Shown: positions 32,397-44,713 of the stretch, piece after piece
Layout of the letters: every line of letters begins with the position of its first letter
Position numbering within the stretch: position 1 is the first letter of the stretch
Source of the DNA: Maratus speciosus
Lineage: Eukaryota; Arthropoda; Arachnida; Araneae; Salticidae
Assembly (NCBI GenBank): GCA_963932465.1
Contig: OZ010799.1
Location: forward strand, 158,902,761 to 158,966,760
DNA: 64,000 nucleotides
Direction: 5' to 3'
Notes under the pieces: model-generated
Told to the model about the DNA's origin: nothing
What the model saw: only the letters and a program-made list of their open reading frames with translations
Database searches by the model: none
Program-made: the position numbers and the translations under genes

Positions 32397-34244
32397 AATT
32401 AACGCTTCAATTGTAAAAGTGCTTCAGATTATTTTCTGCCCCTGAAGTAGCTGTCGCCATCAGTTGGAGAGTTGTCTGCTACTAGGGGTTGCCATATCTT
32501 AAAAAAGAAACAAGTTCAAAACTATATTTTTTTTACCACATTTACTAGTTCACGCTATTTACTAATAGTAAAACAAAGCGGTTTGTTTTCAATAATCGGG
32601 GTTCAATACAAAGTATCGTATTATAAGGAGTTTATTTTTCATAAGCAAGAATTGCAGTCCTGAAAATAGCCGTGACATTTAGTATAAACATTGAATGATC
32701 ATAGAATGTTAAAAAACCAATTCTTAGATTTATACTTATTTATACTTTAATATCTTATCTATAAATGTTATTAAATAATAAATAATCAATGCCATAAAGG
32801 TATACCTAAATTGGCATTTTATTATCCTGGGAAACATTATAATATGATCTATCTTTAGTTTATAAGAAGCAATCCAACAGTTTCCTCGTATCTGCTTAAT
32901 AATAACTAAATAGTATAACAATAATCATCCGTTAAATAAATAATGTCTATTTAAAAAAAAAGCAACAACCATAAATACTTATACACCAGAGGAAAAACAG
33001 GTTTTATAAATGACAAATTAAAAACTTCATATTCGCGTTACAAAATACCTTTCACTAAAATGTCTGAATGATCAAATCAATCCGTAGATAAGCAAACAAA
33101 CAACTACACAATTTTTTTAAATTATTATTTAGTAATGTTTAAAAAAATATATTTTTATCTGTACATAGAAATATTTGCGAGATACACATAACAAAAGATT
33201 TTTAAAACATCAGTTATACCATAAGAAATAAATAAAAAAATAAACAACTTCACCACATGTATTCGCGTATTAAAGAATAAATGGATTTCCAATCCCTAAC
33301 AATCTTCATGTCAAAATATGTAAATGTTCTTCCATGTTTGCAATTGTTGTACACAGAATTACTCCATTATGTAAAAATCTATAAAAATATCTTTTAAAAA
33401 ATCTTTCTCGTGCTCTTAGATGGAAAATAGCCATTAAAACGCTTAAACTGGAAAAAGGATAGACTGTTTTCTTTAAAAGATGACATTATAAGAAAACGTT
33501 TTCATATATTCTCTTTCACCTACATTTCCGCATAACTTTAACGCTCTCCACCCCCCACCCCACACTCCAAAAAAAATTACAAAAATACATTTATCGCGCA
33601 AGAGAATAAATGGATGCTCAATACATAATCTGTATTGCATTAGAAACACAATTCCGAAATCAAAATCATTAATGCTCGAGTTTGTCCCAACTCGAAATTA
33701 CTTGCTGATCTGAATATAGCTCCGAAACTATTTCATTAAATGCCATCTGAAAGTTTTCCACACAAATTTAAATGTAATATATATATATATATATATATTG
33801 TATATTTCTACATGTTTTAGAAGAGGTTTTATTTTTCTTCCGTAAATAAATCTTTCTAAGAGATAAATGTAAAAGCAATTTTTTTAAACATTACGTATGA
33901 ATGAAAATAGAACCGTGACAAATATATTTCACTTCAAAACGCATGGCGGATATATGGATTCAAAATCAGTAAAATCTTCTCATCAAAAAATATGAACATA
34001 TCTAATGCTCTTTTATTTTTCAGTTCCGTTATAAATGTAATTACTTTTAAATGTGAACATCGTCATACAAATTTGGAATAAACCTCTCACCCAAGTAAAA
34101 ATAATGCATTCAGAACTAAAATTTGAAACAAAATCTTCGAACAAAACTATGCAAAATTTATTTAGACGATAAATAATTTCCATTTCAACGTGAAAATTCT
34201 TGCAAGTACACTATATGGCTGAAAATCACCGGACACTTTTCAAT
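32397..34244. other. AT-rich spacer, no gene seen
   Basis: No coding or RNA gene recognised. Contains an AT dinucleotide run at 33777-33798. Confidence 0.5.
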
Positions 34245-34248
34245 TTAA

Positions 34249-34730
34249 CCCTTTATATACTGAATTATGAATTCGTGAAAATTTTATCTTCTAAAGCATT
34301 TTTCGTGAATTGTTGAAACTATATTAAAAGATTTACATGATCATTTAATAAATTTTAGAAGAATTAATTAAATTTAAATTTATAGGGATTTTGTGCGATA
34401 TTTATATCCCCACTCAAATTTTTATTTTAAATATTTTTCTTGGTATTTTGTAGAATTAAGAAATGTACAAATATAATGATCAGACAATAGAAATATTACC
34501 GAATTAAAAAAAATAACCCAACGCCAAGAAAACTGAAAAGATGCAAAAGCAAAAGAAATCATCCTTTTAAAATATTTTTGTTTTGTGTAACCAATAATGC
34601 TTTTTGGAACAAGATAAAATAATGTCTCTATAACTCATTTTAAACTGTATTACAACTAATCGATGTATTAAATGAATTTTATAACAAGTTATTTTAATGG
34701 TATTTATAAGTACCGTCAGTAGGTAAAGGG
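34249..34730. mobile_element. TTAA-flanked MITE (CCCTTTATATACTG ends)
   Basis: 482 bp between TTAA at 34245-34248 and 34731-34734. Ends CCCTTTATATACTG and (inverted) CCCTTTACCTACTGACGG. piggyBac-like footprint, no coding capacity. Confidence 0.65.
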
Positions 34731-34734
34731 TTAA

Positions 34735-36553
34735 ACGGTTTGACCAGAGCAGATATAGATATAACTGTAGTTGCAAGAACTACTGATGGAAAGAATATGT
34801 CTTTCCAACAAACTTTAACTTTTATCTATAAACTATGATGTTATTATATACGACGCAGCATATAAAAAGAAGCATTCGTATGTCTATAATGGAACCTGAA
34901 CTAGGTTAAGTGCATGTCTTGGTAAAGTATCGCACAGATAAAATTTACGATACTAATAAATCTACAAAAGTCATCGAAATTACGATTTATAGTTGTGTAG
35001 GACATCATGAGGGCATAACAACGAAATTTACAGCTGACCTTTGACCAGAAGGACCACACACACGGAATAAAGTAAAAATAAATATAACTGGGTACAGCAA
35101 AAACTCAACCTATAAGGTTGCGCCACATAAATTCAGAGTCGACCAATGATATTCGCCTGTAATGATGGGTGGCAACTCTGTATGCAAATTTTCTAGCTAT
35201 ATGGTATAATTTTATGTTTGCATAAATAATGTAAACAGGACAATGTCCGTTTTTTAGTTTTTTTTCAGTGTAAGTAAGAGACAGACTTCACTTGCAAATT
35301 TTATCCCAATGCTGATGGCAGCAAAAAAAAAATAAGATGCTGCGGTTGGATTTTAGGAGATTGCTGTACCATGAATAACCTATAAAATATATATATAAAA
35401 AAATAAGTTACCCCAACATTGGCTTAAAAATACATGTGATGGCCGATTAAGGATTAATATTTTGTGTCAACATTTTTTTGGAGACCTTTTGTGCCTACGT
35501 GTGGGATATTCACGGAGCAACGAGAATTCTACATGCTGCCGGGGGCAGTGGATCAGGTAGCCCATTATGATTTTATTCCATTGTTTTTACCAGTAATAAG
35601 CATTACCTATGAAAGTAACGGACTATGGTGATATTTATCGTGTTATAAAATTAATTAAATAGATTGATTAATTGAAATAGGTAAATATATAGATAATGAT
35701 GGGCATCAGCATTACTATTAAAATATATAACCCACAATATGTAAATAACCTTTTTTTTATTGTAAATTTTCTCCTATAATAAAATGTAATCAAGTTTGAA
35801 TATGAGTAATCTTTTCTTTATTTTAATTCTTAATTAATTTTTTTTCTTATAGATGTGGGAATGTAAAATAAATAATCTATGTATCTATATGATTTACTAA
35901 AAAAATTATTATATAAAAGAAAATGCAGACTTAGAAGGTAAACGATCTACGAAAAAACTGACACAGCGCATTGATTAATTATAATTTTAATATTTAATAT
36001 ATTAAATTTTCTTTGGATTTCCCTGAAGGGAATTGTTAATTATATCGCTTACCTAGAGTCATTTGGTGCTAACACTGTACGAATAGTAAGAATCATAAAA
36101 ATTAATCTCCTCATATAAAAATTAATATTAATCAACCTCATTACCCGTGTTGCAATGTATTAAAGTTATGGATACATTTTAGCATGTATATATCATTCCA
36201 TCAACTACTATAATTTAATTTTGGGTATCTACGTGAAACATATTTAACTTCATTTCTTTAAAAAAATTATGAAGTTAAGCATATTAAACCTCACTCAAAC
36301 GAATCCATATGTTAAGGAAACTTATAGAAAGGCTGGCGCTGGAACCTCTGGTTTTGACGAATATCCAGAGTAATACTTGATGAATTCTTCTGTAACTTCC
36401 AGTATATAAAGAGTATGTTAGACCTCGTTATTTTCCGAAAGGTTGATCACGAGAAAAATAAGGGGTCCAACAACTATTTGAACTATAAAAAAAAATATTT
36501 TCGATCGCCATAAAATGCTCGAAATGTTCTGAAACTGTTGTACATGACTATAT
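34735..36553. other. Spacer with one MITE fragment
   Basis: Mostly AT-rich DNA without recognised genes. 36215-36300 (CTACGTGAAACATATTTAACTTC) is a fragment of the CATAGCTGCC MITE family. A short less AT-rich open stretch at about 35480-35640 was examined and not called. Confidence 0.5.
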
Positions 36554-36731
36554 CAGGGTTCGTACGCATGAAGGGATTCAGGGTATTTTAAGTGTTTTGG
36601 TACCAGTAGTTTCGTAAAGTACTGATCGCTATATCTGAAGATAGTTTTTTTTTTCTTTTTTTCTTTTTTTAAATACGGTAGACATTACTTTACAAAAATT
36701 CTGGTAAAACATCCTTGAAACGTACGAACTG
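36554..36731. mobile_element. hAT-like MITE (CAGGGTTCGTACG ends), copy 3
   Basis: CAGGGTTCGTACGCATGAAGG at the left, CTTGAAACGTACGAACTG at the right. The interior ATATCTGAAG and CAAAAATTCTGG words are shared with 3392-3568. Confidence 0.7.
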
Positions 36732-36766
36732 TTTTTAGCCATATTTAATATGGCCTTAAACAAGGC

Positions 36767-36846
36767 GAATTTTACTATTTCAAAAAAGGGGTGCCAATCA
36801 AGAAAACCGAATTAAAAAAAAAAAAAGGGAGCCTACTGGCAACACT
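36767..36846. mobile_element. Single arm of the GTGTTGCCAG fold-back MITE
   Basis: AATTTTACTATTTCAAAAAA through CCTACTGGCAACAC matches the right arm of 23362-23545. The other arm is missing here. Confidence 0.7.
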
Positions 36847-36849
36847 GTA

Positions 36850-38160
36850 CGGAACATGTATATGGATATTATACAATATTTGTGTTCATCTATGTATGGA
36901 TATGACACATATTTATGACGCATATTCATAGAGATACAATAATTTCTTTAAAAACATTTAACAATTTTCTATATTTATGACATGTCTGCTTTTTAACCGA
37001 TTTAACGCCTATTAAGAAATTTGACAAAGTATACTAGAAGCAATATACTAGAATAAGATGATAAATATATTAAATATTTGACAAAATCTAGGCATTTGTA
37101 TGGAATAATTTTTAACTGCGCATATGGGAAATATCGTAAAATTTTGTTTGCATAAATTAGTAGCGAACAATATAGGGAAACTCATATAAAATGACCAGTC
37201 GAATATCGTGAAAATTCAGAAAAACCATCAGTGACTTAATATATTGTCAAACAAATAATATTAGATCAGATTATTTTATTAAAAGATCGTTCCTCAAATG
37301 GATATGGGAATATCGCATTTTTCTGAATTTCTTCTAATTCAGGCGTAAATATTACATATAAAAATAAAAATAACTGAACATTATTTTGAAAAACACTTTT
37401 TCTGTGTTTTGTGGATTTCTTATAATGCATTTAAAAGTACAAATGTAGTAATAAAACGCACTTTATTTTCTTCCCAAATAACATTCCTTTTTTTTTACAA
37501 ACATTCACAAGAATTTCTTTTCATACTTTGTTTATTTTGTTTTTATTTCTAATTAAAAATTTCCCTTCATTCCGATCATTTTAAATAAATATAAATAGTA
37601 TAATGTTAATTGATGAAAAAAAGATCATTACTTATCACGATTTATATTACAGAATAGAGGTACTTTAAATATATAACCTTGATATCAGAAATTTATATTT
37701 TCCGAATCAAGTTTGCTAATTTTTTTCTTAAAAGCGTGATATACGTTATTGCATCTATTTCTCCAACTTTTACGTTTACTTTTACGTTTTACTTTTATAA
37801 CAGCGTTTTAAAGTATTTAAAAATACGTTATTTAGTTCTACTCTAACTTCAATAAATTTATATAAGCTCCGAATAAAAAATATTTACAGCAACAACCACG
37901 AGAACCATTTAAAATACAACTTTCACGATTTAAAGAATTATTTCCAAGTGTATTTAGCGGGAAATCCTCGACAAGTTATAATTTAATACGTTGTAATATT
38001 GCATAAAAATAGTGTAATAAAATACATAAAATAATCTTTTATAAAATATTTTTCAAGAAATCAGGCTAAAATGTTTTAAGAAATACATTTGCTTTTTTTC
38101 GCGCTGTTTTCAAACATGTAATTAAATGCAATTTGTGTTTTTGAAAAACAGTTGTTTTTA
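36850..38160. other. AT-rich spacer, no gene seen
   Basis: No coding frame or bounded element recognised. Confidence 0.5.
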
Positions 38161-38339
38161 ATGTGTAGTCAAAGAGGACCACTTTTTACTTTTTTATGAC
38201 CACTTTTTACATTTTCAACATTGTTTTTTTTTCTTTGCTTATTTCTATTTGGAAAAGTGGCGTTTTTAGTACATAGAAAGTAACTTTGATCCTTTAAGAA
38301 CATATTTTAAAAGTTTTAATTCTCATAGCTGTTTTTCTT

Positions 38340-38715
38340 TTAAGTTAAAAGGGTGGTTATAATTACCCCCACCAAAAACTCACAACCACATAAGTTTGGG
38401 GTAATTAAGACCACTAGTGGGGAAATTATGACCACTATATTTTCTCTTTATACTTGCCAATACATATTTGTTTGGGGTAATTGTGACCACTTTGAACTTC
38501 AAAGTGACAAATCCGTTTATGAAATATTTTATAGATTTAGTTTCAAATTGCTATTCAGATCTCAAAAAGGCTTCAGACTAGTAATAAAGAATATCTAAGA
38601 TGAAATATACATTATGAGGTTAATATCTGAGCTTGAAACAAAATTTTACCATACACAGTTTTCTCCAATATGACGGCGGTCATAATTACCCCCTGGTCAT
38701 AATTACCCCACCTGG
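38340..38715. repeat. Cluster of GGGGTAATTATGACC motifs in both orientations
   Basis: The word and its inverse occur at least six times: near 38352 (GGTTATAATTACCCCC), 38398 (GGGGTAATTAAGACCAC), 38421 (GGGGAAATTATGACCAC), 38475 (GGGGTAATTGTGACCAC), 38678 (GGTCATAATTACCCCC) and 38695 (GGTCATAATTACCCC). Related GACCACTTTTTAC words lie at 38178 and 38200. This looks like iterated terminal/subterminal motifs of a DNA transposon. No transposase is present. Confidence 0.6.
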
Positions 38716-38719
38716 ACCT

Positions 38720-39650
38720 ATTCTTTTAAGTTTTTTTTTTTCTTGTAAACAGAATGTATTTTACATTCTCCCATTCCTCCTTCTTTATTACCATATTTTT
38801 TCTTTCTCTTTCTGATTATTTTTATAATGTTTGATAAAACACCTTTATTTGCCTCTTCAAAAAATGGAAATGTATTTTTCTAAAACAAGCTTTATAACAA
38901 GTAACATAAAATATATTTATGTTTGTTTTTTCAAATGCTACAAATATATTATGTAATGCATATTAAATTAATTTGCTGGAGAAAATATGGCTTTTTTCTA
39001 TTTTTAGGTACACAAATATAAATTACACAATATAAAAAGAAATATTTTATTTATTTTTACTTTATAACTGTTTCATAAAATGTAAATTAATTTATATTTT
39101 GTAGGCGTTGCGAAACTTTCTATTTAAAAAAAAAATAGTTAAAAAAAAGTTTACAAGTTTTCTTTTTCTGTATAATTGGAAAAAATTTAATTAATATTAA
39201 ATAAAACAGTCTCCTAAAATCTAAACTTACAACTTTAACTTTTTAAGGAGCAAAGTAATTCTGTCACTAAAACATTGAAATGATTGAACCGGAATTTACG
39301 AATAAATTTATTTGAAATAAATAAATTATTTTCTTCTAATATTTTATAAAAGCAATATTACGTTTAAATTGAGGTTCACAATTTCCATTTTTGAATTTAA
39401 ATTATGATTCTGGGGAAACTGGAGAGGATTGAACGTGTTTTACAAAATGATTTTTTTTATTTTTTAAATATTGAACCTAGAATAAAGTTTCATATATCAT
39501 TTTATTCGTCATACATTAAGTTATCAAAATAAATTGCGACATAAGTGTAGTATATAAGAAATTGATGATTGATTGATAAAAGGATTGTTTTTAGTCATTT
39601 CACGTTATTTTATATTGAAATATTTTTGAAGGAAAATAAAATCAAAGGTA
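38720..39650. other. AT-rich spacer, no gene seen
   Basis: A degraded TTAA-type MITE may lie at about 39236-39432 (AGGAGCAAAGTAATTCTG ... CTGGAGAGGATTGA). Otherwise nothing is recognised. Confidence 0.4.
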
Positions 39651-39654
39651 CATA

Positions 39655-39750
39655 ATATTTATATATACTTTAATTGTTGAATGCAGGCGTTATTTATGTG
39701 TGTATGTGTGTTTTAATCTATATTGTAGTATGTGTGTTTTATTATAGAAA
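39655..39750. repeat. Inverted partner of 55685-55765
   Basis: ATATATACTTTAATTGTTGAATGCAGGCGTTATTTATG-like sequence is found in inverted orientation (AATAACGCCTGCATTCAAC) near 55722. About 90 bp, 16 kb apart. Likely fragments of the same repeat. Confidence 0.65.
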
Positions 39751-39809
39751 ATAAAATCAGTTTAAAAAAAAGTTTTAATATTTAAGCATTATTTAATTAT
39801 TATTAAAAA

Positions 39810-40745
39810 TTATTTGGAAAAATGTGATGGGTAAACAAAACTGCTTAGATGGAATGCAAGGCGCAGGAGAAATTTCCGTTTTAAACAACCACTTTTTGTA
39901 ACACTCAAACTGGCAACACTAATTACTACATAGCGTTGCTTCATCTCATTGTGTTCATATTTGTTTACATACCTTTCTAAAGTGATAAAAAATTTTGATA
40001 AAAATTTCTCGCTGAGGTATGAACTCTTAACATTTCTTAAGGCTGCTGCTTTCAACCTTTCTAGTCTTCTACATTCTTTCTATTTACGTACCATGAATAC
40101 TATTTAAATGAAATAAAATTTCCTACCAACTTTGCAACTTATATTTCCTTAATTTTTTCTTGCTTCTATAGCAAATTTCCATATCTTCATTTAATCAATT
40201 TTAAAAATTTTCCTTTCTATCACCCGATTTTATTGTAACTTTATAGAATAAATTTACATTATTCTAGAAATATAACCATTAACATTCATTATGTACATGT
40301 ACAGTGTATATGAAAAGATTTCTAAAAACATTTAGTTTAGGGAGTTTTGACCATCTTGCCAATCCTCCCTCACATTGGTAGTGTCAAGCTCCCCGTATAG
40401 CCACTTTTAAATTATGGCACACGGTTATGCTTAGCCCGATTTCCTGAACAAACTTTATGCGTGGAATTAAAGCCCAATACTTCTGCATTACTTAAAACAT
40501 ACTTACTTAAATTTCTAAGATATGTTTTACCTGACAATATCGCACAAATGTTTCTAAAAAATACTCTTTTTAAGCTGAAAAACTTGCCACACCTGTTTGA
40601 ATTATCTTCATGAAACATAGAATATTGTTTCAGAATTTCAGTAGCTTTGGTTTCCAGCTACTGGCAAATTTCAATTCTTTTGAATATGAAAATTGATGGT
40701 AGGATTAAGCCTCCCCTGTGGTCAATCCTCCCCAGTCTCCTCTAT
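39810..40745 (-). pseudogene. Possible decayed pogo/Tigger-like element
   Basis: A minus-strand frame at 39810-40055 includes ERLKAAALRNVKSS and FFITLERYVNK, reminiscent of the first helix-turn-helix of pogo-type transposases. Motifs of the type AATCCTCCC / GGTCAATCCTCCCC occur at 40359-40371 and 40721-40734. A second frame (40412-40618) has no recognised domain. The evidence is weak and the region is clearly not intact. Confidence 0.25.
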
Positions 40746-41637
40746 GTATAATACCCCGAAGCCCACCAAAGAGTTGAATAAAGTTAAAAAAATTCCTAAA
40801 TTTAAAATATTAGCACATCTAAATGCAGTCACAACCACTTATTTATAATTTTGTATTTGTCAAAAGTATTTATAATATACGTTATTGAGACATTTTTTTG
40901 GAATTTATTTTATTTTCATTCATAAAACTTCATTAAAATAATGATCTTTGCTAAATTAATTAAGATATTAACTACCATGTTAGATATTAAAACTGAAAAT
41001 AAAATTAACAGTCATGAACAAAATTTAATAGAATACTTTTTCTAGTCAATTTAATTATATTATCATCAAGTAACTTGTAAAAGAAAAATTCAATCTTCAG
41101 TAAAAACTTTTTCTGGAATTCATTCAAAGTATCGAACATCAAATTTTATAAGTAGTAAATATAATTAAGGTAAAATATTCTGAAAAATACATTCGCATTT
41201 CTTCATGGTTTATTTAAAGAAGTAATTAAAAGAAATTTTTATACATGTTAAATAATATTTATTACTTCTTTTTCTTTTCACATTCTTTTCTTATTACTAA
41301 AGGAAATGTATTAGGTATTTTTTTCCATCTATAGTTTTTGTTTTGTTTTTTATGGTTTCTTAAAAAAAAAAATAATGGTAAACATCGTTATTTTTTGTCT
41401 GTCAAAATAACTGAAACAAATTACACAGGGCAACCAATTTTTTTTATTATTATTCTGGCGCCTGGAATATTTTAACAAATTCTTAGGTAATTTTGTTTGA
41501 TAAATTCGAAAATAACGTCTATTTTTCTGGATCAGGTCTAGTTTTATTACTGTACTCATGTCCATTTGGCTCCATTGCATTGTAAAAATATACTTCCAAC
41601 GGTGTACATGGGCTGATATTATTGTGCTTTAGGAAAA
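40746..41637. other. AT-rich spacer, no gene seen
   Basis: No coding or RNA gene recognised. Confidence 0.5.
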
Positions 41638-41641
41638 TTAA

Positions 41642-41870
41642 CACGTTCACGCCGGCGCGGTGGGCCACACTCGACTGTCTCAGAGATGCCAAGTCTCCAG
41701 CTTTGTAGCTACCAGTATTTTAATACAGATAATGTTGTTTTATTTAATTAGAACAATTGGGCAATTTAAACGAACAACATTTTCTCTAAAATAAACGTGG
41801 TGTGCAGAAAGCCGGAGACTTGACAACTCTGAGACAGTCGAGTGTGACCCACCGCGCCGGCGTGAACGTG
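41642..41870. mobile_element. TTAA MITE with GC-rich ~60-bp inverted ends
   Basis: 229 bp between TTAA at 41638-41641 and 41871-41874. The ends CACGTTCACGCCGGCGCGGT and its inverse continue through CACTCGACTGTCTCAGAG with only a few mismatches. The GC-rich ends stand out from AT-rich surroundings. Short frames on both strands here arise from the palindrome. Confidence 0.85.
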
Positions 41871-42029
41871 TTAAACAAGTCTGTTCCTTTAACAAATGTT
41901 GGCAACATGTTACGAAAAGGATCTTTGTACTTTTCACTTTTATGTTTCCTAAGGAAATTTTGCACTACTTCTACAAAATCTTGCCAAGCTAGGGGCTATG
42001 CATATATAACAATATCATTTTAGGGTAGT

Positions 42030-43243
42030 GGGGGGGGGGGGTGTCTGTCACATGATATCGTAAGATATCTCTAGGGGGAGAGGATAGGTTTGTCTTTCGA
42101 TATCGTTATCATTTTAAATTCAACCAAAATTTTCTCTTTATATTTGTAACTTGGTCTTTACATCAAAATAGTATGCTATCTATTTTTATGAAAATACAAA
42201 GTTATTAACATCATTACGTGATTAAAAAATTATTATATTCTAAAGTTTGAACGTTTGGCATTCCTATTCTTCTGTCACACGTGTATGTATATATAATCAG
42301 CTGTTCGTCAAACCATATGAGAATTGTGTTTAAAATTATACTTGTGTTTACTAGTAAATAAAAGAGAAAGAATGTTGTCCGTCTGCTTTATTGATAAGAA
42401 GTTCTGTATGCCGCACCCTGTGCGAAAACAAGTGCAAAAAGGCATTATTACTGTTGAATGCATTATGTAACAAAAAGCTATTATTAAAAACTTTTAAACA
42501 GTAACTATTTCTTTTACGTGTTATTTGATATAAAGTTATTTCATATATAAACTGTTATTTTATTCACTTCTTTTCATCTGAATCAATAAAGTATGCGAAA
42601 AATAAATGTAATCATAATTGCATATCACTTCAAACAAAAGGAAAAAAATTCCAAAAATCTAAAGAATTTTTATACAGTGATAACGATATCATTACGGGGG
42701 GGGGGGGGGGTGTTATGAAAATACAAAGTTATTAAAATCATTAAGTGATTATAAAATTATTATATTCTAAAGTTTGAACGTTTGGCATTCCTATTCTTCT
42801 GTCACACGTGTATGCATATATAATCTTCTGTTCGTCAAACCATATGAGAATTATGTTTAAAATTATACTTGTGTTTACTAGTAAATAAAAGAGAAAGAAT
42901 GTTGTCCGTCTGCTTTATTGATAAAAAGTTCTGTATGCCCCACCCTGTGCGAAAACAAGTTCAAAAAGGCATTATTACTGTTGAATGCATTATATAGCAA
43001 AAAGCTATTATTAAAAACTTTTAAACAGTAACTATTTCTTTTACGTGTTATTTGATATAAAGTTATTTCAAATATAAACTGTTATTTTATTCACTTCTTT
43101 TCATCTGAATCAATAAAGCATGCGAAAAATAAATGTAATCATAATTGCATATCACTTCAAACAAAAGGAAAAAAATTCCAAAAATCTAAGGAATTTTTAT
43201 ACAGTGATAACGATATTATTACGGGGAGGGGGGGGGGAGGGGT
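42030..43243 (+). repeat. 527-bp tandem duplication delimited by poly(G) tracts
   Basis: The segment starting ATGAAAATACAAAG at 42188 is repeated from 42715 with high identity. Poly(G) runs lie at 42030-42041, 42696-42710 and 43223-43243, that is at the end of each unit and before the first. ATGATATCGTAAG follows the first and third G tracts. No coding potential. Confidence 0.85.
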
Positions 43244-43465
43244 TCGAGGGATGATAACGCATGATATCGTAAGGGGGTAGGAAGTCCAGAATTACCAAAA
43301 AGTTGATAAAGTTATACATGTACAGCACCCCAATGCTTCATTCTCGTGCATTGTTTTCATGAAATTGGTGTCCTTTATGAGATTACGGAGCATTGGCCCA
43401 TCCCTGCTTTAAGTTTTTCAACACACGCTTATAAACATCGTGCACTTTGTCTAACTCCTAATATA

Positions 43466-43999
43466 CAGTGTCATCGAAAAATAATGCCTAGATTTTAAAT
43501 AACTGTCACAAAAAAAACTATGAAAGTTAATTTATTGGTTTTAGTCTTATAATGTGCGGCAAAAAATAATTTTTTTTTCATACCTGAGTATGATTCAATG
43601 TGAGCACCGTTCGGTGTGCACCAGGAGCAAATGTATGCAATGTGAGAACCAGGAACAAATGTATGCAATGTGAACACCAGGAGCAGTTTGGCCTAGATAA
43701 GTTCTCCGAAAAAGCCGCTGTACACTGACTATTGACTTTGACTCCACATACAAATCATGCACTGTGCTTTTTGTTACACGGTCAACATCGTACTGAGCAG
43801 CTGCAGTCTGGTGCGTCGGCTGACCTTGACGACTGCGCAACTCATCCGCGCATAATACAGATACGCAAACGAATTCTGGCGAAATAAAACCAAACTTGCA
43901 TTCACCAGTTATTGTGTAGTGAAAGAATTACTCATTTAACATAAAAGGTTTCGATGTTATGATTTTTTTAAATCTAGGCATTATTTTTCGATGACCATG
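43466..43999 (-). mobile_element. IS630/mariner-like deletion derivative (CAGTGTCATCG ends)
   Basis: 534 bp flanked by TA. The left CAGTGTCATCGAAAAATAAT and inverted right CATGGTCATCGAAAAATAAT ends share about 33 bp to GCCTAGATTT. It carries a minus-strand transposase N-terminus (43595-43840) but no catalytic region. A short tandem duplication of ACCAGGAGCAAATGTATGCA-type words lies at 43619-43682. Confidence 0.8.
43595..43840 (-). pseudogene. Transposase N-terminal fragment
   Basis: The minus-strand frame includes STVHDLYVESKSIVSVQRLF and RRTY, resembling the N-terminal HTH region of DUF4817-type IS630/mariner-like transposases (pattern VRLKSIVAAQRAYRxxF). After residue ~50 the frame runs into the 30-bp repeated sequence and stops. 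The DNA-cleaving DDE domain is absent. It is an internally deleted remnant; the family is inferred from pattern only. Confidence 0.6.
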
Positions 44000-44153
44000 T
44001 ATAACAGAAGTATGTTACATATCTTAAAACTTTGACCTGAGATGTCAAAATCAAGATCATATTTGGATTCAAGGGGCCAATTTCGCATATGAATGGTGTT
44101 TATTTCTTAAACAGCAAAATATTTTATCCCTAGATGTCCAACGCACAGTAATA

Positions 44154-44711
44154 CAGGGTTGTTCTAAATGATGGACTCATTTTCAAACAACTGTATTTAT
44201 TAAAGTACAAATCCAAAATAAACAATCTTTATACCAATGAAAAGAGGGAGTTTCAAAGTTTTTTTTTAAGACATTATAAATGTTCAATGTGTCCGCCGTT
44301 AATACCGAATTTGGTACGAAATGACCGCAGTACTGTAATTTGCGATCACTTCTTACGAACTCAAGAACGCAGAAAACCTTGTGCTCCAGAGTAGCCATCT
44401 CATTCACAACTGACAGTGAAACGAAATCACCACCTATTGCCGCGCGACCTCTGCCGGCCGCTTCTGAACCATCACCGCTTTGAAAGCCGTGCACTCGGTA
44501 ACACCAGATACGTTTACTCGTGTGTGGGACGAGTTTGGCTATCGCGTAGGTGTTTGCCGTGCAGCAAACAGTGGAAACATTGAACATTTATAATGTCTTA
44601 AAAACGCTTTGAAGCTTCCTCTTTTCATTGGTATAAAAATTGTTCGTTTTGGATTTGCACTTTAATAAATACAATTTTTTGAAAATGGGTTCATCGTTTA
44701 GAATAATACTG
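44154..44711 (-). mobile_element. IS630/mariner-like deletion derivative with ~135-bp inverted ends
   Basis: 558 bp flanked by TA (44152-44153 and 44712-44713). The ends CAGGGTTGTTCTAAATGATG and inverted CAGTATTATTCTAAACGATG continue as inverted copies through TTTATTAAAGTGCAAATCC-type sequence, CCAATGAAAAGAGG and ACATTATAAATGTTCAATGT. The middle encodes a transposase N-terminus only. Confidence 0.85.
44183..44587 (-). pseudogene. Transposase N-terminal fragment in the 44.15-kb element
   Basis: The minus-strand frame contains MATLEHKVFCVLEFVRSDRK, matching the start of DUF4817-type IS630/mariner-like transposases (typical M-T-x-x-K-FCVL). The next part of the domain (TVLRSFRTKFGINGG) is found in another frame just downstream, implying a frameshift. 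The rest of the reading frame runs into the terminal repeat. No DDE residues. The upstream codons in the same frame are probably non-coding. Confidence 0.6.
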
Positions 44712-44713
44712 TA

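Noticed and set aside
35480..35641. Short open stretch with GC-richer codons (GIFTEQREFYMLPGAVDQVAH) that looks exon-like
   Set aside because: Only about 55 codons, no clear acceptor before it and no recognised family. It may be part of a decayed transposon. Not strong enough to call.
43495..43677. 60-codon minus-strand frame
   Set aside because: Its start is translated from a short tandem repeat in the loop of a deletion-derivative transposon and overlaps the better-supported transposase fragment.
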